Of a stretch of 27,564 bases of DNA, positions 15,452-24,120 are shown one piece after another (position 1 is the first letter of the stretch; each line of letters begins with the position of its first letter). The stretch is taken from positions 1 through 27,564 of the forward strand of contig LADV01000347.1 of NCBI GenBank assembly GCA_000961805.1, given 5' to 3'. The notes under the pieces were generated by a model. The model saw only the letters and a program-made list of their open reading frames with translations. It searched no databases and had not been told where the DNA came from. The position numbers were made by a program, and so were the translations under genes. The DNA comes from Peptococcaceae bacterium BRH_c23 (GTDB lineage Bacteria; Bacillota_B; Desulfitobacteriia; Desulfitobacteriales; Desulfitobacteriaceae).

Positions 15452-15790
15452 ATGAATATTCAGATTTTCGGTTTAAAGAAATGTTTTGCCACAAAAAAAG
15501 CAGAACGTTATTTTAAAGAACGGAACATTAACTATCAATTTGTAGATTTGACAATGCTTGGCTTGAGCAAAGGAGAATTGCAAAGTGTAAAGGCTGCTGT
15601 AGGATTAAAGAATCTGGTTAATAATGAGACTAAGGATTACAAGCGCTTAAACATGGATCGCATTATTTCTACTAGTGGCAAGGAAGAAATGCTCTTGAAT
15701 AATCCTAGTCTTTATAAAACCCCTATCGTACGCAATGGAAAACAGGCAACGGTAGGATATGAACCATCTATCTGGGAATCTTGGGAATAG
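15452..15790 (+). CDS. ArsC/Spx-fold small protein, probably not an arsenate reductase
   Basis: The 112-residue protein has the thioredoxin-like ArsC/Spx family layout. The N-terminal IFGLKKCFATKKAERYF carries its only cysteine (C11, CxxT), followed by a helix and the C-terminal TPIVRNGKQATVGY. The Arg of the usual RPI(V) motif, needed for oxyanion binding in ArsC, is replaced (LYKTPIV). The partner Cys of Spx (CxxC) is also absent. A glutaredoxin-like or regulatory role is therefore more likely than arsenate reduction. ATG 15452 lies 7 bases after AAAGGAGA; a GTG at 15449 is less likely. The YceG-like gene starts about 15 bases downstream, so the two may share a transcript. Confidence 0.8.
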   Translation: MNIQIFGLKKCFATKKAERYFKERNINYQFVDLTMLGLSKGELQSVKAAVGLKNLVNNETKDYKRLNMDRIISTSGKEEMLLNNPSLYKTPIVRNGKQATVGYEPSIWESWE

Positions 15791-15805
15791 TGATACTTAG
15801 CTTTC

Positions 15806-18292
15806 TTGAAAGGAGTGAGACGTACGGAAAGCAAGGAGAAGTTAACGATTGTAAAAGAATCAGACGATATTTTTAAGGATATTTTATCTCCTCTGAAAGA
15901 AAGGGGGGCGATACCGTACGTATATTTTTACCGTATTATTGGTTGCGATGACGAGAGACAGTATCAACTTGAGGTTATTAGGTTAGATGAAAGACTGAGA
16001 TCAATGGGTAATTATTATTGTTTTGACAAAACAATCCCACTGACTACAGACCGATCATTAATTGAAAGAGCTAAAAAACTGTTTGAACCTCTTCCGTTAA
16101 AGGACTATAGTAATGGGGCGCTTCTAAATGTCTTAGAAACACAGGGCTACTTTTCATTAACCTCAGATAATCAAGTTCATCTAAAAATTAAAAAAGCCTT
16201 TGGACACATGCTAAATCTATTTATCACGAATGAGGGACCGGTTAATCTAAGTATAATGCTCAATTTTAGCACTAAAATTTTGCTGTGGTTTGGGAACTAT
16301 GGTAAACTCATCAATAAAAAATCACTCTATAACCCTAAAATTGTTTATTGGGGAAGTCCTACTAAACACGAAACTTATTTCCTGATTCTAATGTCCCTAG
16401 TCGGCTTTGATGTCCTTGTGCTAAATACTTCGTTTAAAGATTTATTTGAGACTATAGATTACAAAAACGAATATTGCTTATTAATGAGAAAATCGAAAGA
16501 CCTTCCAATAGGAGCCTTTCCCTCAAAAAAATCTCTGGAAAAGCCTAAAACTATTATGCCCACACCTAGGCAAGAGAAGATCAAAGGCGACACGCAAATA
16601 CAACACAAGAATCCGTTGGATAGCTTGAGTAACGATCCTATTATTGTGGTCAAATTGAAGAAAACCGCTTCGATCTTAGAGGATAGTTTAGTGCCCTTGA
16701 ACCAACGAAGTGGTTTTGTAGGGGAGCCCTATCCAATAGTTCCGGCCTATTTTGTTCGTTATATTGGAGTGCCCAGTACTACGGATGATTGGCAGGCGGA
16801 GTATTATAATTCTCTTTACAATCTTGATAAAGGCTTGCAAAAATTCCAGTATCTAAAGTTTCTTGAGAGTATTCCAGCACCCACAGCTGAGGAGAGTGCC
16901 TTGATACCCCAGAGACTTTTTAACGATTCTGCTCAGGACTGGCAGGAGGTTGTCGATAAGATTCTCCAGGCCAAGATTCTTCCACAAACCTATGGAGAGC
17001 TTCTAAATAACACGATATTGAACTCGTTTGTGGATATTGTTAAGCTTTTTGTAGAAAAGAATAGTAACGTCAATAGTTCCATTGTCTTAAATTTCTCGTT
17101 AAAGATTGTTAGTTGGTTGAACCGATACCTACCGAGTCTCTTTACCCAAGGGAAGCGGAGTAATCCTTTCCGTGTCGAAGGATCTAATCTACATAATCCC
17201 AAAATCCTTTTCTATGGTCCGATTAAAGCTCACGAAATATTTCTGCTTTCTGCTTTCCATAGGATAGGGTGTGACGTTCTGTTTATTCACTCTGAGCCAT
17301 CGGGAGATAAACCATTTCAACGCTTCGATCAAGGCGATGTTTTAACTTATCCGATCAAAAATAATCATAATTTATCCTTCGCTGCCTTTCCAGAACACGA
17401 GCAATTGATTCGCAAAAGCACCGTTGCCTATAATGCTTCGAAAGAAATTGAGGAAGTAATCTATGGTGAAGAAGTGGGTCTTTTTAAACCATGGCAATTT
17501 GAAAACTACCAAACTCAACCGATAACTCTTAAAACCACCTATGACGAACTTAAAATACTCTGGCGAGAACCTACAAAACTTCGTCCAGAGTTTAAAATAC
17601 AGAATAGGAAGGTTTATGTTCCCAATATATTTGCCAAGATCAATGGAGTTAGCGAGGATATTAATGATTATTGGCAAGGCCTCAAAGCGCTTGCCGAGGC
17701 TCCTAATACAAAAATTATTCAGGATGTCCCCTTCACTAAAATAAGCTATACCAAGCAGGAACTTTACCAAGCAAACTATTTACTGAATAAGGACGGATTT
17801 TTAGATGTGTCCAAAGTCCTGAAAGATCGGCATTACAAGTTGAGTTATCTCAAAGAACCTTTGCAACATTTCCTGATGGTTAAAATCAATGAACTAATTA
17901 GCTCGGGAATGTTTTTAACAACGGTTGATGAGAAATTTAAGCTAACCATCATCATGACAATCTTAACAATGGATGAATCCTTTATTAAGCTCATCCAAGG
18001 TTTTGATTATCCTCAAGAGATACCTAAAGTGATACTCTATGATCATGTTAAGGAATCCTTCAATGAAAATGACTGCATCTTACTTGCCTATTTTAACCTA
18101 ATCGGTCTCGACGTTGTTATTTTTACGCCAACGAGCTACAGAAACATTGAACAGCATATCAAGCCAACTCTTTTGGATGTTCATCAGCTTCCTTTAGTGA
18201 AATACGACCTTGCTCTGCCACCTTTAAGTAGCATTTCAGCGCCATCAACTCCTAAACCTGGACTTTTATCTCGATTTTTCAACCTTCGCTAG
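15806..18292 (+). CDS. YceG-like protein of Ter-associated stress systems, with three repeated modules
   Basis: The 828-residue protein resembles Bacillus YceG (PF14266, a putative component of the Ter-linked biosynthetic module) but is much longer. Three related segments are visible at about 38-240, 312-530 and 603-800. Each starts with a Y/F-rich strand and a conserved IG/NG turn (YRIIG, VRYIG, AKING). Each contains a PK(I/V) strand and ends in a hydrophobic (I/V)G-(F/C/L)-DV strand pair: VGFDVLVL, IGCDVLFI, IGLDVVIF. No membrane segment or known catalytic motif was seen. The start is uncertain: TTG 15806 has no ribosome site, GTG 15815 overlaps one, and ATT 15848 follows AAGGAG at a good distance. 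The TelA-family gene follows 31 bases later, as yceH follows yceG in Bacillus. Biochemical function is unknown. Confidence 0.78.
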   Translation: MKGVRRTESKEKLTIVKESDDIFKDILSPLKERGAIPYVYFYRIIGCDDERQYQLEVIRLDERLRSMGNYYCFDKTIPLTTDRSLIERAKKLFEPLPLKDYSNGALLNVLETQGYFSLTSDNQVHLKIKKAFGHMLNLFITNEGPVNLSIMLNFSTKILLWFGNYGKLINKKSLYNPKIVYWGSPTKHETYFLILMSLVGFDVLVLNTSFKDLFETIDYKNEYCLLMRKSKDLPIGAFPSKKSLEKPKTIMPTPRQEKIKGDTQIQHKNPLDSLSNDPIIVVKLKKTASILEDSLVPLNQRSGFVGEPYPIVPAYFVRYIGVPSTTDDWQAEYYNSLYNLDKGLQKFQYLKFLESIPAPTAEESALIPQRLFNDSAQDWQEVVDKILQAKILPQTYGELLNNTILNSFVDIVKLFVEKNSNVNSSIVLNFSLKIVSWLNRYLPSLFTQGKRSNPFRVEGSNLHNPKILFYGPIKAHEIFLLSAFHRIGCDVLFIHSEPSGDKPFQRFDQGDVLTYPIKNNHNLSFAAFPEHEQLIRKSTVAYNASKEIEEVIYGEEVGLFKPWQFENYQTQPITLKTTYDELKILWREPTKLRPEFKIQNRKVYVPNIFAKINGVSEDINDYWQGLKALAEAPNTKIIQDVPFTKISYTKQELYQANYLLNKDGFLDVSKVLKDRHYKLSYLKEPLQHFLMVKINELISSGMFLTTVDEKFKLTIIMTILTMDESFIKLIQGFDYPQEIPKVILYDHVKESFNENDCILLAYFNLIGLDVVIFTPTSYRNIEQHIKPTLLDVHQLPLVKYDLALPPLSSISAPSTPKPGLLSRFFNLR

Positions 18293-18323
18293 CACATAAA
18301 TATTCAAGAAAAGGGGATTTGAA

Positions 18324-19448
18324 ATGGAAATTCAAGGCTTTACAACCATGTTAACAGAGGATAAAAGCTTAATGCCGGTACCTGTACCAGAGTTTGATCT
18401 AGAGAAACAGAAACATGAAGTTATGGTTAGAGTCCAAGAAAGCCCTGAGGTTCGCAGTATTGTACGACAAATTAATATTGAAGATGTTAGCTCAATCATG
18501 ACCTTTGGTAAGAACTCTGCAGAAGAGGTTGCTCGTTTTTCAGACGCCATCCTTCATTCAATGCAATCGACAAAGGTTGAGGATTCAGGCGAACTATTGC
18601 TTCAACTGAATAAGATCATGGAGAAGTTTGATATCAAAGATTTCGAAGAAAAGTCACCAGGCTTTCTAGAGAAGCTTTTCTCTAAAGCAAAGAATTCAGT
18701 GGATGCCCTCTTTAAAAAATATAACTCAATGGGTGATGAAGTTGATAAAGTATTTGTGACGCTGAAACAATATGAAGCAGAAATTAATATTGCCAATAAA
18801 CACTTAGCGGATATGTTTGATAGAAACACAGAGTATTACGAGCAGTTAGGGCAATATATTTACGCTGGTCAAGTGGTACTTGCAGAACTTAAGAATAATG
18901 TCATCCCTGCTGCTCAGGCTAAGGCTAATCAGACGGGTGACAGACTTGACCAACAAAACGTCAATAACTTAATGCAGGTTCAAGATATTATGGAACAAAG
19001 AATTTATGATTTACAACTTGCTGAAAATGTTGCTGTACAAAGTATGCCAACCATCAAGGCCATTGAATATGGCAATTATAACTTGGTTCGCAAGATCAAT
19101 TCTGCGTTTGTAATTACCATGCCAATCTTTAAGCAATGCCTGGTTCAGGCCATCATGTTAAAGCGTCAATCAGTGCAGGCCAAAGCGATGAGCGCGTTAG
19201 ATGAAAAGACAAATGAACTGCTACTTCGTAATGCTGAGAATACCGCTTTACAATCAAAGATGGTGGCTAAACTAGCTTCAGGAAGTTCGGTGAGTATAGA
19301 AACTTTAGAAAAATCCTGGCAGACCATCGTAAAGGGTATTGAGGAAACAAAAGCGATTCAGGAGGAAATGAGACAAAAACGTTTAGATGGAACCAAGAGA
19401 TTAGAGATCCTGAAACAAGATTTTGTGAATCGTGGAATCGTAAGGTAA
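18324..19448 (+). CDS. telA: TelA / toxic anion resistance family protein
   Basis: The 374-residue, largely helical protein matches the TelA/KlaA/YceH family (PF05816). It has an N-terminal helical region, LEKLFSKAKNSVDALFKKY (about 115-133), the long helix around EINIANKHLADMFDRN, the family core QDIMEQRIYDLQLAENVAVQ (about 225-244), and ALDEKTNELLLRNAEN near the C-terminus. The family is linked to tellurite and cell-envelope stress, but its molecular activity is not settled. AAAAGGGGA precedes ATG 18324. It pairs with the YceG-like gene upstream; no TerD gene is in the window. An imperfect hairpin follows at 19517. Confidence 0.92.
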   Translation: MEIQGFTTMLTEDKSLMPVPVPEFDLEKQKHEVMVRVQESPEVRSIVRQINIEDVSSIMTFGKNSAEEVARFSDAILHSMQSTKVEDSGELLLQLNKIMEKFDIKDFEEKSPGFLEKLFSKAKNSVDALFKKYNSMGDEVDKVFVTLKQYEAEINIANKHLADMFDRNTEYYEQLGQYIYAGQVVLAELKNNVIPAAQAKANQTGDRLDQQNVNNLMQVQDIMEQRIYDLQLAENVAVQSMPTIKAIEYGNYNLVRKINSAFVITMPIFKQCLVQAIMLKRQSVQAKAMSALDEKTNELLLRNAENTALQSKMVAKLASGSSVSIETLEKSWQTIVKGIEETKAIQEEMRQKRLDGTKRLEILKQDFVNRGIVR

Positions 19449-19516
19449 TTACAATTTCAAAAGGGAACATAACCGAAACTGAGATAATTCAAGAAAGTGG
19501 TTCGCTATCCAAAAAC

Positions 19517-19558
19517 AGGAGCCTTTCACACACTTCAAAAGAGGTGGTGGGAGGCTCT
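19517..19558 (+). terminator. Imperfect hairpin, probable terminator after telA
   Basis: GGAGCCTTTCAC pairs with GTGGGAGGCTC allowing G-U pairs, around a purine-rich loop. The T run after it is short (TTGTAATTT), so termination may be weak. No gene is visible in 19449-19700. Confidence 0.5.
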
Positions 19559-19714
19559 TGTAATTTGAAAACATCCAAAAATATTTGGGAAAATCTAGAA
19601 GATATATTGCGAAAGCTAGTCTGGGATAGTTGATTACTAGGAGTCATAATCTAAGATTGCTAATCAATAATTACCGGTATTTAACAATTCCTTCGATGGA
19701 GTAGAAATCTCAAA

Positions 19715-19743
19715 TTGACGATTTGATACTAAAGGAGTAAAAT
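19715..19743 (+). promoter_or_regulatory. Sigma-A promoter of the marR-ABC transporter operon
   Basis: TTGACG (19715-19720), a 17-base spacer and TAAAAT (19738-19743) form a strong vegetative promoter. Transcription would begin near 19750, at the edge of the IS-like remnant, leaving a leader of about 120 bases. Confidence 0.65.
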
Positions 19744-19748
19744 ACTTC

Positions 19749-19824
19749 GTGAGCGAAACATTCGGCTTCGAAATATATGCGTAAGGATGTGAACTCAGAT
19801 TCCTACTTACAAGAAGTAGGAGTC
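19749..19824 (+). mobile_element. Probable 3'-end remnant of an IS605/IS1341-type element
   Basis: A frame of 11 codons starting at GTG 19749 and ending in TAA (19782-19784) resembles the last codons of an IS605-type OrfB. It is followed by the GTGAACTCAGATTCCTACTT type of element end. Arms 19798-19808 and 19814-19824 form an 11-bp hairpin with one G-U pair around ACAAG. The rest of any transposase is missing. The remnant now forms the leader of the marR gene and opens a false N-terminal extension of 32 codons. Confidence 0.55.
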
Positions 19825-19872
19825 TTGAAAGTTGATAAACGTAGACGGAATACTTTAATTAAGGAGCAACAA

Positions 19873-20322
19873 ATGGAAACTATCAATGAAAGTGCAAAAG
19901 TCGCAAATCTTTTTCAGGAAGTAATGATCCTTTTTAAACAGAGCATGAGTAAAGTCTTTGAAGATTCAGGGATCACTGCACCACAAGGAATGGTGCTAAG
20001 AATATTAAGTAAGGAAACTAAGATCAAAATAACCGAACTAAGTAGTAAGCTGAGCTTACCGAATAGTACTGTCTCAGGAATTGTGGATCGGCTAGAAAAG
20101 CAAGGAATGGTGGAACGGGAACGTAGTGAAAAGGACAGAAGGATTGTTTATGTAAAAATGTCTCCAAACTTTAAGGAGATGCATCAACACTTTCATAAAA
20201 ATCTGCAGCTAAATATTAAAGATGTTATGAATAAAGGAACCCCTGAGGATCTAGAAATAATATTTGAAGGCTTGAGTACACTCAAGAAGCTTTTAAGGGA
20301 CAAGGATGATAGTAAATGTTGA
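19873..20322 (+). CDS. MarR-family transcriptional regulator (ABC operon)
   Basis: The 149-residue protein is a winged-helix regulator. The recognition region ITELSSKLSLPNSTVSGIVDRLEKQGMVER is followed by the DRR wing motif (SEKDRRIVYV). I set the start at ATG 19873 because AAGGAG (19861-19866) lies 6 bases before it. The frame is open back to 19777, but that part derives from the IS-like remnant. It precedes the ABC transporter genes by 33 bases and most likely represses its own operon in response to a toxic compound that the exporter removes. Confidence 0.92.
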   Translation: METINESAKVANLFQEVMILFKQSMSKVFEDSGITAPQGMVLRILSKETKIKITELSSKLSLPNSTVSGIVDRLEKQGMVERERSEKDRRIVYVKMSPNFKEMHQHFHKNLQLNIKDVMNKGTPEDLEIIFEGLSTLKKLLRDKDDSKC

Positions 20323-20355
20323 TAAATAATACCTTCAAAAGGACAAGGACGGGAG

Positions 20356-22092
20356 ATGATCTTTATGCTAAAATTGTTTCGTTTCATGAAACCGTATACT
20401 GCTCACATTGCTGTAGTTATCGGGCTTCTATTTGTCCAAGTACTTTCTGATCTATATCTTCCTACCTTGATGGCAGATATTGTTGACTATGGGATCGTAA
20501 ATAAAGATGTTCCTTATATTATAAAAATAGGTGGTCTCATGTTAATCATTGCTGCAGGAGGAACCGTTTGTGCAATTATTGCATCTTATCTATCCTCAAA
20601 AACTGCAGTCGGTTTTGGGAAAATTGTGCGAGAAAAAATCTTCAACAAAGTCGAAAGTTTTTCCTTACAGGAGTTTGACAAATTAGGAACTGCCACGCTT
20701 ATTACCAGAACGACTAATGATGTAACTCAGGTTCAACAAGTATCCATTTTGATCCTTAGTATGATGGTCACGGCGCCTTTAATGAGTATCGGTGGAATTG
20801 TGATGGCACTGCAACAGGATAAATCATTAGCTTGGGTGCTTGTCGTAGTCATTCCTGTACTATTTGGAATTATTGGGATTACGTTGTTTAGAGGAATGCC
20901 ATTATTTAAAGTTATGCAGGAAAAACTTGATCGATTAAATCTGGTTTTACGTGAAAATCTTACCGGCATTCGAGTTATACGTGCTTTCAATCGCATTGAC
21001 AAAGAAAAAGTACGGTTTGATCATGCCAACCAAGACATTATGGACAATGCCATAAAAATAAATGTGATTATGGCTGTCTTAATGCCAATGATGATGTTGA
21101 TTATGAATCTGACAACAGTAGCCTTAGTTTGGTTTGGTGCCATTAGAATAGACTTAGGAGATATGCAGATGGGCTCACTTCTGGCATTTATTCAATATGC
21201 GACCCAAATCTTATTCTCATTATTAATGCTCGTTATGTTATTTATTATGATCCCACGTGCCCAGGTTTCCGCAGTCAGAATCAATGAAGTACTGGATACA
21301 AATCTGGATATTAAGGATCCTCAAGAGCCAAGATCTGTAAACAGTGAAAGAGGGCTAGTAGAATTTAAAGATGTTTCCTTCCGATACCCAGGTGCTGATC
21401 AACCTGCCGTTAGTAATATTAGTTTTAGTGCCAAAGCAGGCGAGGTGACGGCTATTATTGGGGGGACAGGCTCTGGTAAATCTACCTTAATTCATTTATT
21501 GACGCGTTTCTATGATGTTGAACATGGGAGTGTTTTAGTGGATGGGATTGATGTACGAGACATGAGGCAGCAAGATTTGCGAGCTAAGATAGGTTTTGTT
21601 CCTCAAAAAACTTTTCTTTTTACAGGGACTATTGCAGAAAATATTAAATACGGCAAAGAAGAGGCTACTTTAGAAGAGATTAAACATGCTGCACAGGTAG
21701 CACAAGCTACTGAATTTATCCTAGGCATGGAAGCTGGCTTTGATCACAATATTGCTCAGGGAGGAACTAATATTTCTGGCGGACAAAAGCAACGTCTCTC
21801 CATTGCTCGGGCTCTGGTGAGAAAACCCAAAATCTATCTTTTTGACGATAGTTTCTCTGCACTGGATTTTAAAACGGATGCGAGGCTACGAGCTGCGCTC
21901 AAACCTGAAATCGCCAAGGCTACGGTTTTCATCGTTGCTCAGAGTGTCTCAACCGTGAGAGATGCAGATCGAATCATCGTTTTAGATGACGGACAAATTA
22001 CAGGAATTGGAACCCATAAAGAACTGTTAAAAACTTGTATGGTCTATCGTGAGATTGTAGCTTCACAGCTTGCAGAGGAGGAAGTCGGGTGA
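20356..22092 (+). CDS. ABC exporter half-transporter with degenerate ATP site (subunit 1)
   Basis: The 578-residue half-transporter has a six-helix type I exporter domain (about 15-305) and an ATPase domain: Walker A GGTGSGKST 369-377, signature ISGGQ 473-477, Walker B YLFDD 494-498. Asp replaces the catalytic Glu after Walker B, and the switch His is Gln (IVAQSVSTV, Q529). This is the degenerate-site pattern of heterodimeric exporters such as LmrCD, BmrCD and TM287/288. It overlaps the next gene by four bases. The start may be ATG 20356 or ATG 20365; both have acceptable ribosome sites. Multidrug or lipid export is the likely role, under control of the upstream MarR regulator. Confidence 0.93.
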   Translation: MIFMLKLFRFMKPYTAHIAVVIGLLFVQVLSDLYLPTLMADIVDYGIVNKDVPYIIKIGGLMLIIAAGGTVCAIIASYLSSKTAVGFGKIVREKIFNKVESFSLQEFDKLGTATLITRTTNDVTQVQQVSILILSMMVTAPLMSIGGIVMALQQDKSLAWVLVVVIPVLFGIIGITLFRGMPLFKVMQEKLDRLNLVLRENLTGIRVIRAFNRIDKEKVRFDHANQDIMDNAIKINVIMAVLMPMMMLIMNLTTVALVWFGAIRIDLGDMQMGSLLAFIQYATQILFSLLMLVMLFIMIPRAQVSAVRINEVLDTNLDIKDPQEPRSVNSERGLVEFKDVSFRYPGADQPAVSNISFSAKAGEVTAIIGGTGSGKSTLIHLLTRFYDVEHGSVLVDGIDVRDMRQQDLRAKIGFVPQKTFLFTGTIAENIKYGKEEATLEEIKHAAQVAQATEFILGMEAGFDHNIAQGGTNISGGQKQRLSIARALVRKPKIYLFDDSFSALDFKTDARLRAALKPEIAKATVFIVAQSVSTVRDADRIIVLDDGQITGIGTHKELLKTCMVYREIVASQLAEEEVG

Positions 22093-23990
22093 GTGAAGAA
22101 CGTAAGATTGATAAAACGGATAAGGGTTTTCCTGGCGGGAGATCTGGGGGGCCTATGGGATCCCTGGGGAAACCTGTAGAAAAAGCTAAAAACTTTAAAA
22201 AGACACTTTTCAGGCTGCTTAATTATTTAAAGCCGCAAAGAACGAAATTCATGATCGTATTTATTTTTGCAATTCTAAGCACAATTTTTAGTATTTTAGG
22301 CCCTAAGATTATGGGTAAAGGGATCACAAAAATCGCGGAGGGCTTCGGTGCCAAAATGATCGCCCAACAGATGCATAAGCCCGTTCCAAAATTGGATTTC
22401 GAATATATAGGACAGATCGTCCTAATCCTGATCGGGTTATATCTGATCAGTGCCGCTTTTAGCTATCTGCAGCAATATATTATGGCTGGTGTAGCCCAAA
22501 AAACTGTTTATACTATGCGTAAGGAAGTCGATGAGAAGCTTTCACGCTTACCGCTTAAGTTTTATGATGCCAGGACCCATGGCGAAATTTTGAGCCGTGT
22601 CACAAATGATGTTGATAATATTTCAACCACTCTTCAGCAAAGTCTCACTCAACTCATTACATCAATTGTGACGATTGTAGGGGTTGTCGTGATGATGTTA
22701 TCCATTAGCTCATTATTAACCTTGATTGTAATATTAACTCTTCCCCTTTATTTGGTTGTAACAATTATGATCGCCAAACGTTCTCAAAAACACTTTGCCA
22801 ATCAACAAAAATCCCTTGGAGACCTTAATGGGCATGTTGAAGAAATGTTTGCTGGTCACAAACTTGTTAAGGCCTTTGGGCGTGAAGAGGAATCAATCAA
22901 AACCTTTAATTCAATCAATGATCAACTCTATACGGCAGGCTATAAAGCTCAGTTTATTTCAGGTATAATAATGCCTTTAATGAGATTGGTCAGTAATCTT
23001 GGTTATGTAATTATCTGTGTCGTTGGTGGTGTTTTTGCCACAAGAGGCACAATAACTATAGGAGATATACTAGCTTTTATACAATATTCGAGGCAATTTA
23101 CGATGCCGATTGTTCAGACGGCTAATATCGCGAATATTATTCAATCGACAATTGCTTCAGCTGAACGTGTCTTTGAACTTTTAGATGAGAGTGAAGAAGT
23201 ATCAGATGATTTTGATGCGAAAGTAATAGCCTTTCCTAAGGGCAATGTTAGATTTGAAAACGTAGATTTCAGCTATAAAGAAGAAGAACCTTTGATTAAA
23301 GGCATGAGTATTGACGTTAAACAAGGAAACACCCTTGCTATTGTAGGGCCAACGGGTGCTGGTAAAACCACACTTGTCAATCTATTAATGCGTTTCTATG
23401 AAATAAGTGCTGGAAAAATCACGATTGATGGAGTGGATATTCGAGAGATTAAACGTGGTGCCCTACGCAGTATGTTCGGCATGGTACTTCAAGATACTTG
23501 GCTCTTTAATGGAACTGTGATGGAAAATATCGCTTACGGTCGTGAAGGGGCTAGGTCAGAAGAGGTTATGCGAGCGACAAAAGCTGCTCATGCTGATCAT
23601 TTTATTAAGACACTGCCGGATGGCTATCAAACATTATTGAATGAGGAAGCTTCAAATATTTCTCAAGGTCAAAAACAACTTCTGACCATCGCTCGTGCCA
23701 TCCTAGCCGATCCTGCCATCTTAATTCTTGACGAGGCTACCAGTAGCGTTGACTCAAGAACGGAAGTGTTTATCCAAAAAGCGATGACTGAATTGATGAG
23801 AGGTAGAACAAGCTTTGTCATCGCCCATCGACTTTCCACGATTAGAGAGGCAGACTTAATTTTGGTTATGAATCAAGGTAGTATTGTGGAGATGGGTAAT
23901 CATAACCAACTTCTTGCCCAGAATGGTTTCTATGCAGACCTGTATAACAGTCAGTTTAAGGGTGCAAATTTGGGAATCGAAGTAGGCTAA
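22089..23990 (+). CDS. ABC exporter half-transporter with catalytic ATP site (subunit 2)
   Basis: The 633-residue partner has a Gly/Lys-rich N-terminal cytoplasmic tail (about 1-38), a six-helix membrane domain (about 50-350) and an ATPase domain: Walker A GPTGAGKT 420-427, signature ISQGQ 524-528, Walker B ILILDE 544-549, switch H580. The catalytic Glu and His are intact, while the signature deviates from SGGQ. This complements subunit 1, so one of the two composite ATP sites is degenerate. The start is GTG 22089 in a GTGA overlap with the upstream stop, with GGAGG 7 bases before it, showing translational coupling. Confidence 0.94.
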   Translation: MSEERKIDKTDKGFPGGRSGGPMGSLGKPVEKAKNFKKTLFRLLNYLKPQRTKFMIVFIFAILSTIFSILGPKIMGKGITKIAEGFGAKMIAQQMHKPVPKLDFEYIGQIVLILIGLYLISAAFSYLQQYIMAGVAQKTVYTMRKEVDEKLSRLPLKFYDARTHGEILSRVTNDVDNISTTLQQSLTQLITSIVTIVGVVVMMLSISSLLTLIVILTLPLYLVVTIMIAKRSQKHFANQQKSLGDLNGHVEEMFAGHKLVKAFGREEESIKTFNSINDQLYTAGYKAQFISGIIMPLMRLVSNLGYVIICVVGGVFATRGTITIGDILAFIQYSRQFTMPIVQTANIANIIQSTIASAERVFELLDESEEVSDDFDAKVIAFPKGNVRFENVDFSYKEEEPLIKGMSIDVKQGNTLAIVGPTGAGKTTLVNLLMRFYEISAGKITIDGVDIREIKRGALRSMFGMVLQDTWLFNGTVMENIAYGREGARSEEVMRATKAAHADHFIKTLPDGYQTLLNEEASNISQGQKQLLTIARAILADPAILILDEATSSVDSRTEVFIQKAMTELMRGRTSFVIAHRLSTIREADLILVMNQGSIVEMGNHNQLLAQNGFYADLYNSQFKGANLGIEVG

Positions 23991-24014
23991 ATGGGTAAAT
24001 CATGGAAAATCCTA

Positions 24015-24043
24015 TTGCCTTTAAATTTATTCTGCGCTATACT
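24015..24043 (+). promoter_or_regulatory. Sigma-A promoter of the second marR gene
   Basis: TTGCCT (24015-24020), a 17-base spacer and TATACT (24038-24043). The predicted start near 24050 is immediately before the large inverted repeat. Confidence 0.7.
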
Positions 24044-24053
24044 TGATTCATGA

Positions 24054-24100
24054 TTGTTGGTACACCATTAATGTCTACACCAATAATGGTGTACCAACAA
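24054..24100 (+). promoter_or_regulatory. Perfect 17-bp inverted repeat, probable MarR operator
   Basis: TTGTTGGTACACCATTA (24054-24070) is exactly repeated in inverse at 24084-24100, with a 13-base spacer that itself contains TACACCA. Its place just after the transcription start and 20 bases before the marR start codon suggests autorepression by road-block. As RNA it would form a very stable stem near the ribosome site. Confidence 0.75.
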
Positions 24101-24120
24101 AGAGTATACGAGGTGTGATC

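Noticed and set aside
15452..15790. Arsenate reductase (arsC) annotation
   Set aside because: The RPI-motif arginine is missing, only one Cys is present, and no other ars genes are nearby.
19777..19872. 32-codon N-terminal extension of the first MarR protein
   Set aside because: It is encoded by the IS-like end and its hairpin; the AAGGAG before ATG 19873 marks the natural start.
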